Source: Blattamonas nauphoetae (Eukaryota > Preaxostyla > Oxymonadida). Taken from it: DNA of 64,000 bases. The stretch is from assembly GCA_033064195.1 (NCBI GenBank), contig JARBJD010000044.1, forward strand, positions 1-64,000. Direction: 5' to 3'. Positions 51,448-62,597 of this stretch are shown here, one piece after another (within the stretch, counting starts at the first letter, position 1; each line of letters starts with the position of its first letter). Both the position numbers and the translations under genes were made by a program. The notes under the pieces are model-generated. The model saw only the letters and a program-made list of their open reading frames with translations, was not told where the DNA came from and did not search any database.

Positions 51448-51540
51448 TAACTCGTAGCCCATCAAATTCTCGAGAATCCGGATTATTTCCGATATCTTTT
51501 TACAAAAATATGATGATGAAGTGTTTCTAATCGGAACAGT

Positions 51541-54500
51541 TCAAACATCAGATTCAAGTTCAAGTCGTGCGGAGATATTCATACTTTCCAACTCTTGGAA
51601 GAGCAGTTTGCATGCATATGGCATTCTCACGATTGATGTATGTTCGATAGAGCGACAATGTTGGCACCAATTTTTATATCCGATCATTCCACATTTCTAA
51701 AAATCCTGAAAAGAAACAAAAGACATACACCACAGACAGTTACCTGGAACACATCTGAAGACAACATCAACCTTTCAATCAGCAGGTTTCCAGCTCCGTA
51801 CCCAAGCAGACAATCTTTCTCCATCTCTCCCAATCGAAGACCACCATCTCTGCTTCGACCTTCTGTTGGTTGACGAGTGAGGAGAGCCCGCGGACCTCTT
51901 GATCTTGCATGCATTTTGTCCAGAACCATATGCTTTAGTTTTTGATAATAGAGAGGGCCAAAGAAGATATAGGCAGACAGAGGCTCGCCTGTAATTCCTG
52001 ACATCATCATGTCTTTACCAGAGTAGCTGAATCCCCTTGAGACAAGGACGCGACAGAAGTCCTCGATTTTGTCGCCTGCGAAGGCTGTTGCATCATGAAA
52101 CTTTCCTTCGAGTACAGCACCCTTGCCACTAACGAGTTCCATCAATTTTCCGACAGTCATACGAGACGGGTATCCGTGTGGGTTCATGATGAGATCAGGA
52201 GAGATTCCTTGATCCGAGAAAGGCATGTCAACTTGCTCGACGATCAATCCACAGACACCTTTCTGTCCATGCCTTGATGAGAACTTGTCACCAGGCTCCG
52301 GCCTTCGAAGTTGTCTCAACGAAGCCTTGATGTGGAGATTTGAATCATCATTGGCAGTCACAATCACCTGATCAACGACGACTGGGACTGGACCACGATA
52401 TGAGTGGGGATTGGCGTTGTATTTGGTAAGGTCTGGATTCTCAAGGGTGATGGTTGTTTGAGTGGGGACGTATTTATTGCACCAAACATCGCCGTTCTGC
52501 AATCGTTCCCCTTGGCAGGCAATTCCGTCTCGATCAAGATTGGAATAGCGATCTCGCTTCACCGGAGTGTCGTCTCGATCGACGATCTTCGCTTCATTGC
52601 ACAGCTGCCCTGGAACATGGACTTGCGGGATAGTTGGATTTGGTGGTCCAAAGAGCGTGTCAACTGTGGAGTTTGGATATGTTCGGAATGACGTCAGAGC
52701 CTTCCGATAGACAACGCATCTCGCAAAACCACGGTCGAGGGACGCTTTGTTCAGAATGATTGCATCTTCAATATCATAGCCAGAGTAGCTACACACAGCA
52801 ACGACAGCATTCATTCCAGCAGGAAGATTGTTGAAGCCAATCATGTCAATGGTGTGTGTCTTCACAAGCGGCCTTTCTGGAGAGACAATGTTGTATTGGA
52901 GTGTGTCGATGCGTTTGTGCTGATTGAAAGCGATGGGACCCATGGCTTGTTTTCCCATCGCACACTGATAAGTATTTCGAGGAGATTGATTGTGATGCGG
53001 ATATGGGATGAGCCCAGCACACACCCCCAAGATTGAGAGTGTGTCAATCTCCATGTGTGTTGTTTGAGGTGTTATCAACTTCGGACTGAGTGCGATGAGA
53101 CAGTTGTTTTCTTCATTCACATCAACATATTCGATCATGCCTTCCTTCAGGCAGTCGGCAAAAACGCGTCGGCCATCAAGAAGTTCTTTCATGTGGATTG
53201 CCAACAATGCAGGTTGCCCTTTGTTCACAATGATGAGAGGACGACAGACACGTCCTCCATCAGAAGAGATGGTCACGACAGATTTTTCAATATCCAGGCA
53301 GATGCTCACAAATTCACCAACACGTCCAGCGCGTCGAAGCTTTCGAAGATCTCTGACAAGGACAGCTGGACGCCGATGTATCCCGAGATCAACACCATTG
53401 CAGAGAATGTGTGTGTACGAATGAGTCTCATACGGTGCCATTATGTCCATGCACTCCACCCCGAGGCTGTACAGAAGTCGAACGAGAGGTGTCGGATCCG
53501 TGTCTGTTGTGACATGAGTAAGCAATGCAAAATTTTTGACAAGGCCGCAACTTTCACCTTCTGGTGTATCAGAGGGACAGATCATTCCAAATTGTGATGG
53601 TTGCAGTGAACGTGGACCTGAAACTTTTCTGCTTTTTTCGAACTGTGAAGTAAGTCGTGTCATCATTCCCAACGCAGAAATATATGAGAGGCGGGAGAGG
53701 ACTTGTGTAACACCTTGGCGGTCCATGTGGAAACGGCGAAGAGTCCAATTTCCAGTCGAGAGGGCATACACGAAGCCATTTGTGATCGTGTCGGGACGAA
53801 AACTCTTACTGACATCAAAAATGAAATTTTTGTTTCGCTTTTTTGCATTCATTTCAACAAGTCGCTTGAGGTCGTCGTTGAATCGCTTAAAATGATCTTC
53901 GAAGAGCAGGGACATCAATTGGCCAGCGAGCTCGAGACGTTTATTTCCATAATAGTCTTTATCATCTACCGTTGAAGAATCTTCATTAGCAATGATAATT
54001 TTGCGAACGACTGACCCAATGAATTCGGCTTTGGCTCTGAAATGGTAATCTGGTGATGGGATGTGAGGGAATACGACAGAAAGGAGGAGTTGCCTTGCCT
54101 CATCTGCTCTTGTACGAAATGAGTTCGTCCGCATCATTTTTATTCGTTGCCCAATGAATGTGAGGGCTTGTAGAGCTGTATTAATCTTTAATTTGGATGC
54201 TTCTTCGAAACTGTGTACCATTGCGATTGTGAAGATAGACTCAGTACCAATCATTGCCATGATATCCATATCTGATGCTACCCCCAATGCTTTCATTGCA
54301 ATAACAATCGGGATGTCCTCTGAGAGAGTGGAATGATGGAGATAAAATTTGCCATGTTTCTGAACAATATCTGTTTTGGACTTTCGTTCATGAGTTGAAC
54401 TGGTGACAGTTCCCTGTATTTCCCCTTTCGATCCTTGTTCAATGATGATTCTATTCTTTGAAAGTTGTTCTTGGATGAGAACAACTTTTTCTGTTCCTTT

Positions 54501-55050
54501 CACTATAAAATAGCCACCAGGATCTAGAGGGCATTCACGAAGATTAGATAACTCTTCATCGGTTTTTCCAGCTAATATACAGTAATTGCTTCGTAACATA
54601 ATGGGAACATAACACAGGAGTTGATTTTGGAGGATTTTGACTTGCTTATTATATGAATATTGGATATCCACATAAACAGGTGCAGCATAGGTTAGGTCAC
54701 GTAGTCTGCATTCCATTGGAGTGATTGGACTGAGACCATAGTTCTCCTTGACAGACGGCATTCCAACATGGACGTCAAGGTAGCTTAAAAGAGAAAAAAG
54801 ATATAGAAAATACAGCGTGAAAGGATGATGTTACAAACTCAAGAAAGAAATTCGGATCCTCATCTGTTCGAACATCTCTGTTAGCCATGACAATATTTTT
54901 GATATCTGTATCGAGGAAGAAATTGAATGAATCGGTTTGATTTTTAACCAATCCTCTTAATTTCAGGAAGTATGGTATCATCCGCCATTTTTCTTCAAGG
55001 AGTTGCTGGTCTGTTCGTGTCTCCTTGACCATGAGAAAGAAATAATTCAT
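51541..55050 (-). CDS. RNA polymerase III second-largest subunit (RPC2/POLR3B), 1,140 aa
   Basis: Three exons (55050-54839, 54783-51729, 51696-51541), introns 55 and 32 nt, 1,141 codons with stop; human POLR3B is of very similar length. [18 protein letters not shown] near the N-terminus and the Pol III-type blocks [36 protein letters not shown] and [16 protein letters not shown] identify the Pol III paralogue rather than Pol I or II. The hybrid-binding and clamp elements are intact ([30 protein letters not shown] block). The second intron is needed to reach the C-terminal zinc site [16 protein letters not shown]. The start could be 55050 or the internal ATG at 55032. The product forms half of the Pol III active centre, transcribing tRNAs and 5S RNA in the nucleus. 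Confidence 0.97.
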
Positions 55051-55208
55051 TGATCAGTTTGAATGTCTTTCCACTGGAGTATTTCTTGAAAATAATCATG
55101 GAAATAAACAATAGAATTAGACTATTGATTGAAAAGTCCAATAAAAATGAATAGAACCATTAAACAGACAGAAACGACAAATAAAGAAGGTGGATCTTGA
55201 TAAAGAAA

Positions 55209-58200
55209 CTAAGGTTTTCGTTGGACCTTTTTCGGTTGTGCAGTGGGTTGAGCATCAAATTGTTGTATGATTTCGTTCAGTTTATCAACTTTTCGTTTCG
55301 AAGGAGAAAAAGACGGATTGATTTTGAACTGATCGGCAAAATTGATTTGTTCCGAATTTCCCCGGGCGCGTGTACTAGTTTGGAATGAATCACGAAGATC
55401 ATTGGTTTGAAATGAGTCAACACGAGCACGGTCTGTGCGAGGGATTGGTCGGGCTGATGTGATGGGATCGAGCCTGCCTTGTGCCTGATGTGAATAGCGG
55501 TCGCTGGAGAGGCTTCGAAGCTTTGGTTGAGCTTCATTTAGTTTGAGTTTCGGAATGAGTCGTTGTCCAGCTGATCGTGATTCAACAACTGACGTCGAGG
55601 CAGCACTGCGAGATGTCGGGGTGGACGCTGTTGATCCCGACACACTGCTGGGAGGGGTTCTCTTTGCTTGGCTGTGAACTGCCTTCGATGCTGCTTTCGA
55701 GGAAGTCTTCGGGCCAGCGACTTTCTTGGGCTTTGTCTCGGCCTTTGGTGGTGGTTGGAGTTCTTCAGCACCTTCGATGAGAGGTCCATCTTCCTTCTTG
55801 TCCTCTCGTTTCCTTCCTGGCATCATCAGAGTCTCGATTGTGGCCTCGAGTTCAGACACTTCGGCGAGATGTTGCTTGGTGCGCTCAATGAGTTCGACCT
55901 CCAACGCGGAGACTCGGTCGGTCAGGAGACTTGAGCGTTGGAGAAGCCGTTCGTAACGATCCCGGTCTCCGGTTTTGATGGTTCTGATGAGTGCCATGTG
56001 TTCGTTCCGTGACTGTTGCAGATTGGCTTTGGTGCGTTTGAGTTCAACAGTCATCCGCATGTTGTCTTCGACAAGCCGTTCAAATTGTTCTTCACGACGG
56101 GCCTCGGAGGAAATGAGCTTCTGCAGTCGCTCTTGTTTGAGGGTCATTGTGCTGTGTTTCTTTTTGAGGATGGCGAGCTCTTCTTCAAGTTCAGCAATTA
56201 TTCGCTTAAGCCTTTCGATTTCGTCTGATTGATCTTTGACCACAATGAGAAGACGCTGATTCTCTCCGCGTTGGCGAACGATTGCTTCGCATGCCTTCTG
56301 GAACCGTCCAAGGGCTCGTCTGAGATAAAATTCATTATCAGTTTCGACGATTCTCTTTCGTTCGAACTCGTCTCGAGGATTAATGATGTTGGCTTCGCGC
56401 TCGATATCATTAGCGTTCTGCCAATTGGTCCTGCCATCGCTGAGGTGGATCTGGGAATTACCAATTCCGTACTTTTGGCCATATGAGCGGTATTGTCCAT
56501 CAACATCAATATATCCTCCTTTGTCATTCTCCAATTGATCGTGAAGTTGTCCCGCCTGAGAACCGAACTGATTCGTGGACTTATCAGAGCCCATCTTCGA
56601 ATCATCGATGTCCGGGATGGGCTCGAGTTGCCATCCAAAATAGCCGTTGGAGTGTGCAAGTCGTCGGCGCTTCTTTGCTTGGGGAGGGGCAGTGGAAGGA
56701 GGCCTGAAGTTGCGAATGAATGGCATGTCCTCCTGTTGACTTGAATTCAGAAGGTGTGCGTGATACGCAATTGGTTGTGACCTGTTCAAGTCGTCTCTTT
56801 CGGCGAGTCCATTTTGAGGAACCATTCTGAAATAGCCTCGAGTGAATGCTTCATCACATCTGTTCGCTGGGACGCGCTTCTGTTTTGTGTTCGGTTGTCC
56901 AAGACGGCGACTGTTGGATAAAGAGTTTGGCTGAGACGATTGAGCATGTGCGGTGCTCACCCACTTTCCTTTCTTCATGATTGGATCAACAATCTTCCGC
57001 GCTCGTGGAGCCGAATTGTCAACCAAATTCTGACCGGGACGAGTTTTCAACGCAATAACATCATCCCGTGTGAGATTGCTCCAGATGCCCAACTGGATGG
57101 ACACAGAAGGGTACGGGCCATCTGCACCAACCATTCGAACGGCTTCTGATTGGAATGGGAAAAAGAGAAGCTGCTTTGTGTCGATCTGCTGCGAGATGAG
57201 GTGTGCAAGCTTGATGAGTGTGATTCCCTGCAGAATAAGGCATCCTTCTGTTTCTGGATGCTCCGATTCGACGAATACGATGTGATGGGGTCGTTCGGCT
57301 TGAGAGTCTCGCCGTTTTTTGTCTTTGGGTTTGGGACCTGAGAATGGAGATTGAAGTGAAAAAGAAGGAGGTGTTGAGGCGGAGATGGTTGGGGAGAAGA
57401 ACTCAAAGACAAAGCCAACATCGGCCAATCTGGTGACTTGGGCATTGACAACCGACGCACAATGAAGAGACCAACCACCACGTGAAATAAACCCAACGGC
57501 AGATACTGATGCAGGAGGCGGAAGTGGAATGGATGCTTGCCGAGCAGTGTTGAGGTTGATGTTGTACGACGACGAGCCAACTTGGATGGGAGCTTGTGAC
57601 TCCAGTGATGACGAAGATGCTCCAATGTGAGGGAGGTGTGGGGTGGTGGTACAAACAAATGGGAAGGATTCCAAAGGGTACCCTGCTAGAAATGCATTGT
57701 TCTCTCCGGCGATTCCTCGAGCAATTCCGGCATCCAAGCCATTTACAACGGCTCGGTTCCAATACTTCAACCGGTTTGCAACAAGTCTCGCAGAGATGAT
57801 TGGGGGAAGGGTGGATTGAGAATTGTTGAAGGGAGTGCGAAGGGATGCGTCGAGGAGGATCCGTAAACTCTCACTTTGGTGAATCTCATTCCGGAGAGAA
57901 GCAGGAGCAAGACAAAGAGAAAATAAAAGCGCAGTTTGAGTGGCTGTGTCAATAGATCGAATCATATAGGTTCGACTTGGTTGAACAGAAGCAAGAGAAA
58001 GAAAAGTCGAAAAAAATGGATGTGAGTCGACAGATTGTTCGCTTTCCTCATCATTCACCAGGGCAAGCATAAGAATGTCTGTTGGAGCCTCAGTGTTTAG
58101 GAGGATCTCTTCTGTGAACATTACACGCTTTTGTCCTGTCGATGAATCTGAAAACAATGTTCCATGACCAGAAAGGGTTGTCTCTGGAGTCGATGAAATG

Positions 58201-59188
58201 ATAGTCGCCTGCACGCGCACACGATTGGGGAAAAAGGCCAGTGGTTGAGGAGAGTCTTTAGCAGAGTGAGGATGTGTCTTCGAATCTTTGTTTTGTGCCC
58301 CTTTTGATGGGTTTGTTATGACGGCATGATTTTCAGCCCAGAAGACATTAACCTGAAGGAGTCCATTCAAACCTGCTTTTGAAAGGACGTGATTTTTGGA
58401 TTCGGAAGGACTGTTCCGGAGGTCGATTTGATGTTCTGATGTTTTCAAATTAGAGAGTGATCTGGGCATGCTGGGTTGAAGATGTGTTTCTGGAACTTGG
58501 TACACTCTGAATGTGATGAGTGCTGATCCAATCACGTTGCGAGGACTCCATAAACTTGATGACGCCGTCTCGGAGTGTGTAGGTGGCTGTTGGAGTTTCA
58601 TTGGATTTTGAATGGGTGAAGTTGAACGTTGGAGTGTGGGGAGCTCGGAAAGGTTTTTGGATTTTGGTAAATTTCTGAGTTTTGGATGTGGTCGAGTTCC
58701 TAACGAGATTTCGGCAGTGCTCGAGTCGTAATCGAGAGGTGTTTCAGGGTATGACTCCATATTGAGAAGGACTACCTCGTAAGAATAACACTTTCCTAAT
58801 TTCATTCGAGAAATGAGTTGAGGAGTCAGTTTCAGATGTCCATGTCCAACACAATTGATTTCTTGTTTTAACTTCCCACCATCCATTCCACGCTGGAGAT
58901 GTGAAATCGAAGTAGCACGACGCGAGGATCCTTTCGAGGCCAATACAGCTGATTGTTGAACGAGATATGTTTCACGGATTTCATTGACATTGCAAAAGAG
59001 CGAAAGTGATTCTGTGATTGAATCCGGTAAAACTGAGGAAAAAATTGTTGAAAAAATCTACCGGGCATACTGAAGTCAAATCCTTCATTGACAAATGTGT
59101 GTGATTGAGCATCATCAGAAATATCGGAATGGAGAAATGTTGCATGTTCTGGATTTTCTGCTAATGCAAGTGAAACAGTATGTTTCAT
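55209..59188 (-). CDS. Coiled-coil protein of unknown function, 1,316 aa
   Basis: Exon 1 (59188-59062) joins exon 2 (59032-55209) across a 29-nt intron in phase 1, giving 1,317 codons with stop. The splice restores a smooth N-terminus (MP-VLPDSITESL). The first 650 or so residues are mostly beta-like with Ser/Pro-rich inserts and could contain C2-type beta-sandwich domains, though no calcium-binding aspartate pattern is obvious. Near residue 900 a long charged coiled coil runs for about 200 residues (EIERLKRIIAELEEELAIL). The C-terminus is basic, Ser/Pro-rich and disordered. The layout resembles coiled-coil scaffold proteins of basal bodies or flagella (for example CCDC33-like), but I cannot confirm a family. 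Confidence 0.75.
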
Positions 59189-59278
59189 TGGGTTCTGTCA
59201 GTATTTATTAACATTGGGGAAAGAGAGAGAGTGAATTTGGAGTGTGAGTAAAAACAACGAAAAACACGAACATTAGTT

Positions 59279-59596
59279 TTAACAGTGTTGACATTGGCGC
59301 GAAGGAGGTAATAAGGGGGCATGTTTCGGTTTTATGCCAATGAACCCTTCAAATGGTAGATAAAAGTGTGGTGCACTGATCCCCCATTGTTTCTTTGTCC
59401 AGTGTAACTCATCCTCATGTCTGCGTTTTTTCTCAAAATCATTCATTGCCACTCTGTTTGTTCGTAAATAGGTCATCCCAAAGACAATTTTCGTTGTATC
59501 AAAGACCTTCCTCACTATCCATAAGCCCTGTCGATATCTCGGTACCCTCGGTTTTGCTCTATTCTTATTGATTTCAATATCTTCATCAGGCACCAC
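59279..59596 (-). CDS. Small conserved-looking basic protein, at least 105 codons, 5' end unresolved
   Basis: The frame ends with a stop at 59279 and reads cleanly upstream to about 59634, where an in-frame TAA sits, but no ATG occurs before MTYLRTNRV well inside. The first exon must therefore come from splicing, or translation starts internally. The composition is basic and aromatic (RYRQGLWIVRKVF, HWTKKQWGI, PHFYLPFEGFIGIKP), more like a small structural protein (axonemal inner-junction or doublet type) than an enzyme. I do not recognise it. Its 5' part faces and may overlap the 5' part of the SEC3 gene. It lies 90 bp downstream of nothing transcribed toward it: the next minus gene starts at 59188. 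Confidence 0.55.
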   Translation of the reverse strand: MVPDEDIEINKNRAKPRVPRYRQGLWIVRKVFDTTKIVFGMTYLRTNRVAMNDFEKKRRHEDELHWTKKQWGISAPHFYLPFEGFIGIKPKHAPLLPPSRQCQHC

Positions 59597-59637
59597 TTCT
59601 TCGATTCTCGGGGGAAGATTCGTGGAAAAGTCTTATT

Positions 59638-61953
59638 GTGAACCCTGATTTGATTCGACCACTGGAAGATTACATAGACCCTGGGATCTATGGATCAGAT
59701 CTTTCAATTGCTTCAGATGATTTTGATCACACAGAAGAAGTAGAGGAGCGTTTTGCATTGAGCCATGAGGAGAGAACAGAGCTAAAGAAACTCGTGGACA
59801 AATGGGAAGGCTCAGCTGACCCTGATCGCTATGAAAGCAACCTAGTAAGTCTTATGCTGAAGCTTGAACGACAAGGAACACTGAGCTTCCTTGAAACTAG
59901 CAAAGAACTCGGACAAGTCCTCGCAATCCTGCAAGACACAGGACCAGATCTTGAGAATACAGAAAAGCTGATTTCTACATGTTGCCAACGATTAGAATCA
60001 ATGCAAAATTCACTTAGCCAACTAGAAGACGAAGGAGGCAATTTACGACGGATGGAAGATTCTCTAAATCAACTGAAAGTTGTTGTCAGGCAAATCTCAT
60101 CAATATCTATTCCGGCAAAGATTACGTCCACTACTCCAACCCTGTCGCTTCCAGATGATAAGGAACTCGTTTGCGATTCCGCTGAAACAATCGTTGAGCG
60201 GATTAATGCCAAACTCGTTGCAGAGGCTCTGAATTCTCTTCAATGCGTCCAAGATATCCGAAAAGAACAAAAGAATCTTACAAATATACTTAGCCTTAAA
60301 ATTAAAACATATTTTCATGCAGCTGTTCGAACGGTTTGTTCAAGCTCGCAGGCAGTATCTGTTGGAAAGAAAACTGAAATCAACATGTCTGTTCCACATG
60401 ATATCCACATAGAACTTTCCAAACCGCGAGACCTTCTTGCAACATTGAGTGAGATGTCTCCTGCAACTCTTGACGAATGCACGACAACCTATGTCCAACA
60501 GATCAAGAGTTACTACCAAACAATGATTTCCGCCAACACAGAACGCCTCATAGCATATATTCGAAAGTACCCCAAGTTTGAAAAGGGTGCTGCTCCATTC
60601 GAACTCTCTCGTAGTGAGGCATATTCATTCCGAGAAATCCACACTCTCGTTCAACAAGGTTTAGCTCGTGAAACTCCACGAAATCCTGAGGAGCGATTTG
60701 ATCTTTCCAAACACAGTACGATGGAAACCCTCTACTTCCTATACGATACCATTGAAAACATCGTAACGGAGGAAGAAGAGTTCATTCGGACAACAATGTT
60801 TGTAAAGACGAAACCAGCCAAGAATGACTTCCGAACAAGCGCAAAAATCAACACGAAACTTACAACTATCTTCGAGCCTCACCTGGAATTGCTGTTTGTC
60901 CGTTTTGCTGAGACAATCTCAAAACGCAAGAACCACTGCTTTGTCGTGATTGGTATGCTCGCATTTTTCACGCACAAAATCGGGGTTGTTGGAGAAAAGT
61001 CATCATACATGCAGAATCTCCTTTCAAACCTTCAGCCAAAGCTGAAGAAGCTTGTCGAAGAAAAAATCATTGAACCATGTTTGGCTGCCCTGCAGTCTAC
61101 AGTGATTCCTCGCCGACCAGCTCTCTACCCTTTCATCTCTCACACGATTTTCTTCGTTGGATATTCGTTTGAGCTCATGAATCGATGCGACAAGGAGACA
61201 CAGTTTTTAGTTGCCTCTTGGTTGAAGCTCAATGCTTTTGTGAAACAAATGCTTGCACTCGTTGATCTGCACGAACAGCAGTTCACCTCATCGCAGCAAA
61301 AACTGGCAATGGTCATGACATCTTCACATTTTGTCACAAACTGTTTGAAGCAGCTAAAGGATACTGTCGAAGAGGAACCTTTCCTATTCATGTATCAAAT
61401 TAATGGGACGATGAAGAAAACTGAAACTGATGCTTCCACTGGCCACGACGCAGTCAGCGCCTGCCCTGTCCTCTTCTCAATTCGTTCAACAGACAGTTTT
61501 ATGGAAATAGCAAAGAAGGAATTGGCTTCGTTGGAAGACTCATGTGATCGATCTATCACAAAATATGTGAACCATGTTGTTACATCAAACATGAATGAAG
61601 TTGTGACATGGATTCACGATGCCAATATTGAGCTCCAATATTCAACAAATCCGCTCGATCTTCCGTACAACACTCGCTTCAAAACAGAAAAATTTCTGAA
61701 TATTGCTCGGAAGTTCAAGAATCAACTTGGCGATGGATTCTCAGGGATCAAGAAAGACATAAAGGCTGATCTACCAAAAGATGGGAAGCTCTATGACACA
61801 ATTCAGTTGGAGCTCCGAGTATTCTTCAAACAACTCATGACAAGTTGGAAAAAACTGAGAACGTCGTGCTACCCAAACGAAACAGTGGAAAGCGTCACTG
61901 AACAACTTCTGGAAGAACAATTCGAATATCTTGAAGGAAAACTTAACCTTTAA
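59638..61953 (+). CDS. Exocyst subunit SEC3/EXOC1, N-terminus unresolved
   Basis: The frame is open from about 59572 to the stop at 61951-61953, with no ATG for the first 200 or so bases, so the true start lies in an unidentified upstream exon; 59638 is a GTG given only as a marker. An N-terminal coiled-coil pair (residues about 40-160 of this frame) is followed by an all-helical body. The C-terminal segment FSGIKKDIKADLPKDGKLYD through LRTSCYPNETV aligns in spacing with the Sec3 end (YKKVDKHLCEEENLL to ARCYPGSGV in human EXOC1). VPS52 was considered as an alternative. The N-terminal PH-like PIP2-binding domain of Sec3 is not visible. The exocyst tethers secretory vesicles at the plasma membrane. 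Confidence 0.7.
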   Translation: MNPDLIRPLEDYIDPGIYGSDLSIASDDFDHTEEVEERFALSHEERTELKKLVDKWEGSADPDRYESNLVSLMLKLERQGTLSFLETSKELGQVLAILQDTGPDLENTEKLISTCCQRLESMQNSLSQLEDEGGNLRRMEDSLNQLKVVVRQISSISIPAKITSTTPTLSLPDDKELVCDSAETIVERINAKLVAEALNSLQCVQDIRKEQKNLTNILSLKIKTYFHAAVRTVCSSSQAVSVGKKTEINMSVPHDIHIELSKPRDLLATLSEMSPATLDECTTTYVQQIKSYYQTMISANTERLIAYIRKYPKFEKGAAPFELSRSEAYSFREIHTLVQQGLARETPRNPEERFDLSKHSTMETLYFLYDTIENIVTEEEEFIRTTMFVKTKPAKNDFRTSAKINTKLTTIFEPHLELLFVRFAETISKRKNHCFVVIGMLAFFTHKIGVVGEKSSYMQNLLSNLQPKLKKLVEEKIIEPCLAALQSTVIPRRPALYPFISHTIFFVGYSFELMNRCDKETQFLVASWLKLNAFVKQMLALVDLHEQQFTSSQQKLAMVMTSSHFVTNCLKQLKDTVEEEPFLFMYQINGTMKKTETDASTGHDAVSACPVLFSIRSTDSFMEIAKKELASLEDSCDRSITKYVNHVVTSNMNEVVTWIHDANIELQYSTNPLDLPYNTRFKTEKFLNIARKFKNQLGDGFSGIKKDIKADLPKDGKLYDTIQLELRVFFKQLMTSWKKLRTSCYPNETVESVTEQLLEEQFEYLEGKLNL

Positions 61954-62074
61954 GATATCTCTTTGTTTTTTAAAGTTCATTTTGTCAATTCCCTTCGAAT
62001 CGGTGATCCGTTCTGTTTCACACATTCTGAGACTGAAAAATGAGTAATCATGTGAGATGATCCAAGCAAGAGAA

Positions 62075-62559
62075 TTAATATCCACCAGTTTGCTCAACTG
62101 AGGCATCGATCATATCTCCATCTTCCATATCCAACTGAAGAAAAGCGAAGACAGATGTTTAATAGGAAAGAATGTATTTGAAAAGAGATGAGGAGTACCT
62201 TTTCTGGGGTATCAGTCGGTTTGAGTCTATTTCCGTCAAACCTGTGAAAAAATTGAGCGATGAAGAAATGAAGCCACAAAAAGATGGTCAAACATGAAAC
62301 GAACAGAGGCTGGGATCAAATTCTCGCGGGTGCAATATGCGTCCATCAGCTTTTTGAGTGCAGTGTTCTTCTTGATTTTAAAGTATACCTCCTCTGAGAC
62401 GAAGAAAAAAATGAAAATGAGATGAAAGGTGACGACGTGATGAATGACGTAATAGGGGAATGGTATAATTGAGAAAAATTGTAAACGACACATACCACCC
62501 GTGGCGCTGCGGACTTTCACATTTAGATGGATACCTTTGTCGGTGGTTTGTTCAGACAT
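62075..62559 (-). CDS. SUMO (small ubiquitin-like modifier), 88 aa precursor
   Basis: Four exons (62559-62496, 62393-62294, 62241-62199, 62134-62075) with introns of 102, 52 and 64 nt; the phases close to 89 codons with stop. The sequence runs MSEQTTDKGIHLNVKV, then YFKIKKNTALKKLMDAYC, RFMFDGNRLKPTDTPEKL, MEDGDMIDASVEQTGG: the complete SUMO ubiquitin fold with the basic SIM-binding strand. It ends QTGGY, so a SUMO protease would remove a single residue to expose the di-glycine used for isopeptide linkage to lysines. The N-terminal tail is short and lacks a clear psi-K-x-E site, so poly-SUMO chain formation there is doubtful. The introns are longer than most here. Confidence 0.97.
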
Positions 62560-62597
62560 AATGTGCTATTGAGATTAAGGGAATCTCTTTAACCATC
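62560..62597. promoter_or_regulatory. 38-bp divergent intergenic spacer between SUMO and SLY1
   Basis: The ATG codons of SUMO (minus) and SLY1 (plus) face away from each other with only 38 bp between them. Both 5' untranslated regions and core promoters must be tiny or overlap. No motif is recognisable. Confidence 0.5.

Noticed and set aside
59638-61953. VPS52 (GARP) as an alternative identity
   Set aside because: The N-terminal coiled coil fits either, but the CYP-containing C-terminus and the spacing before it match SEC3 better.
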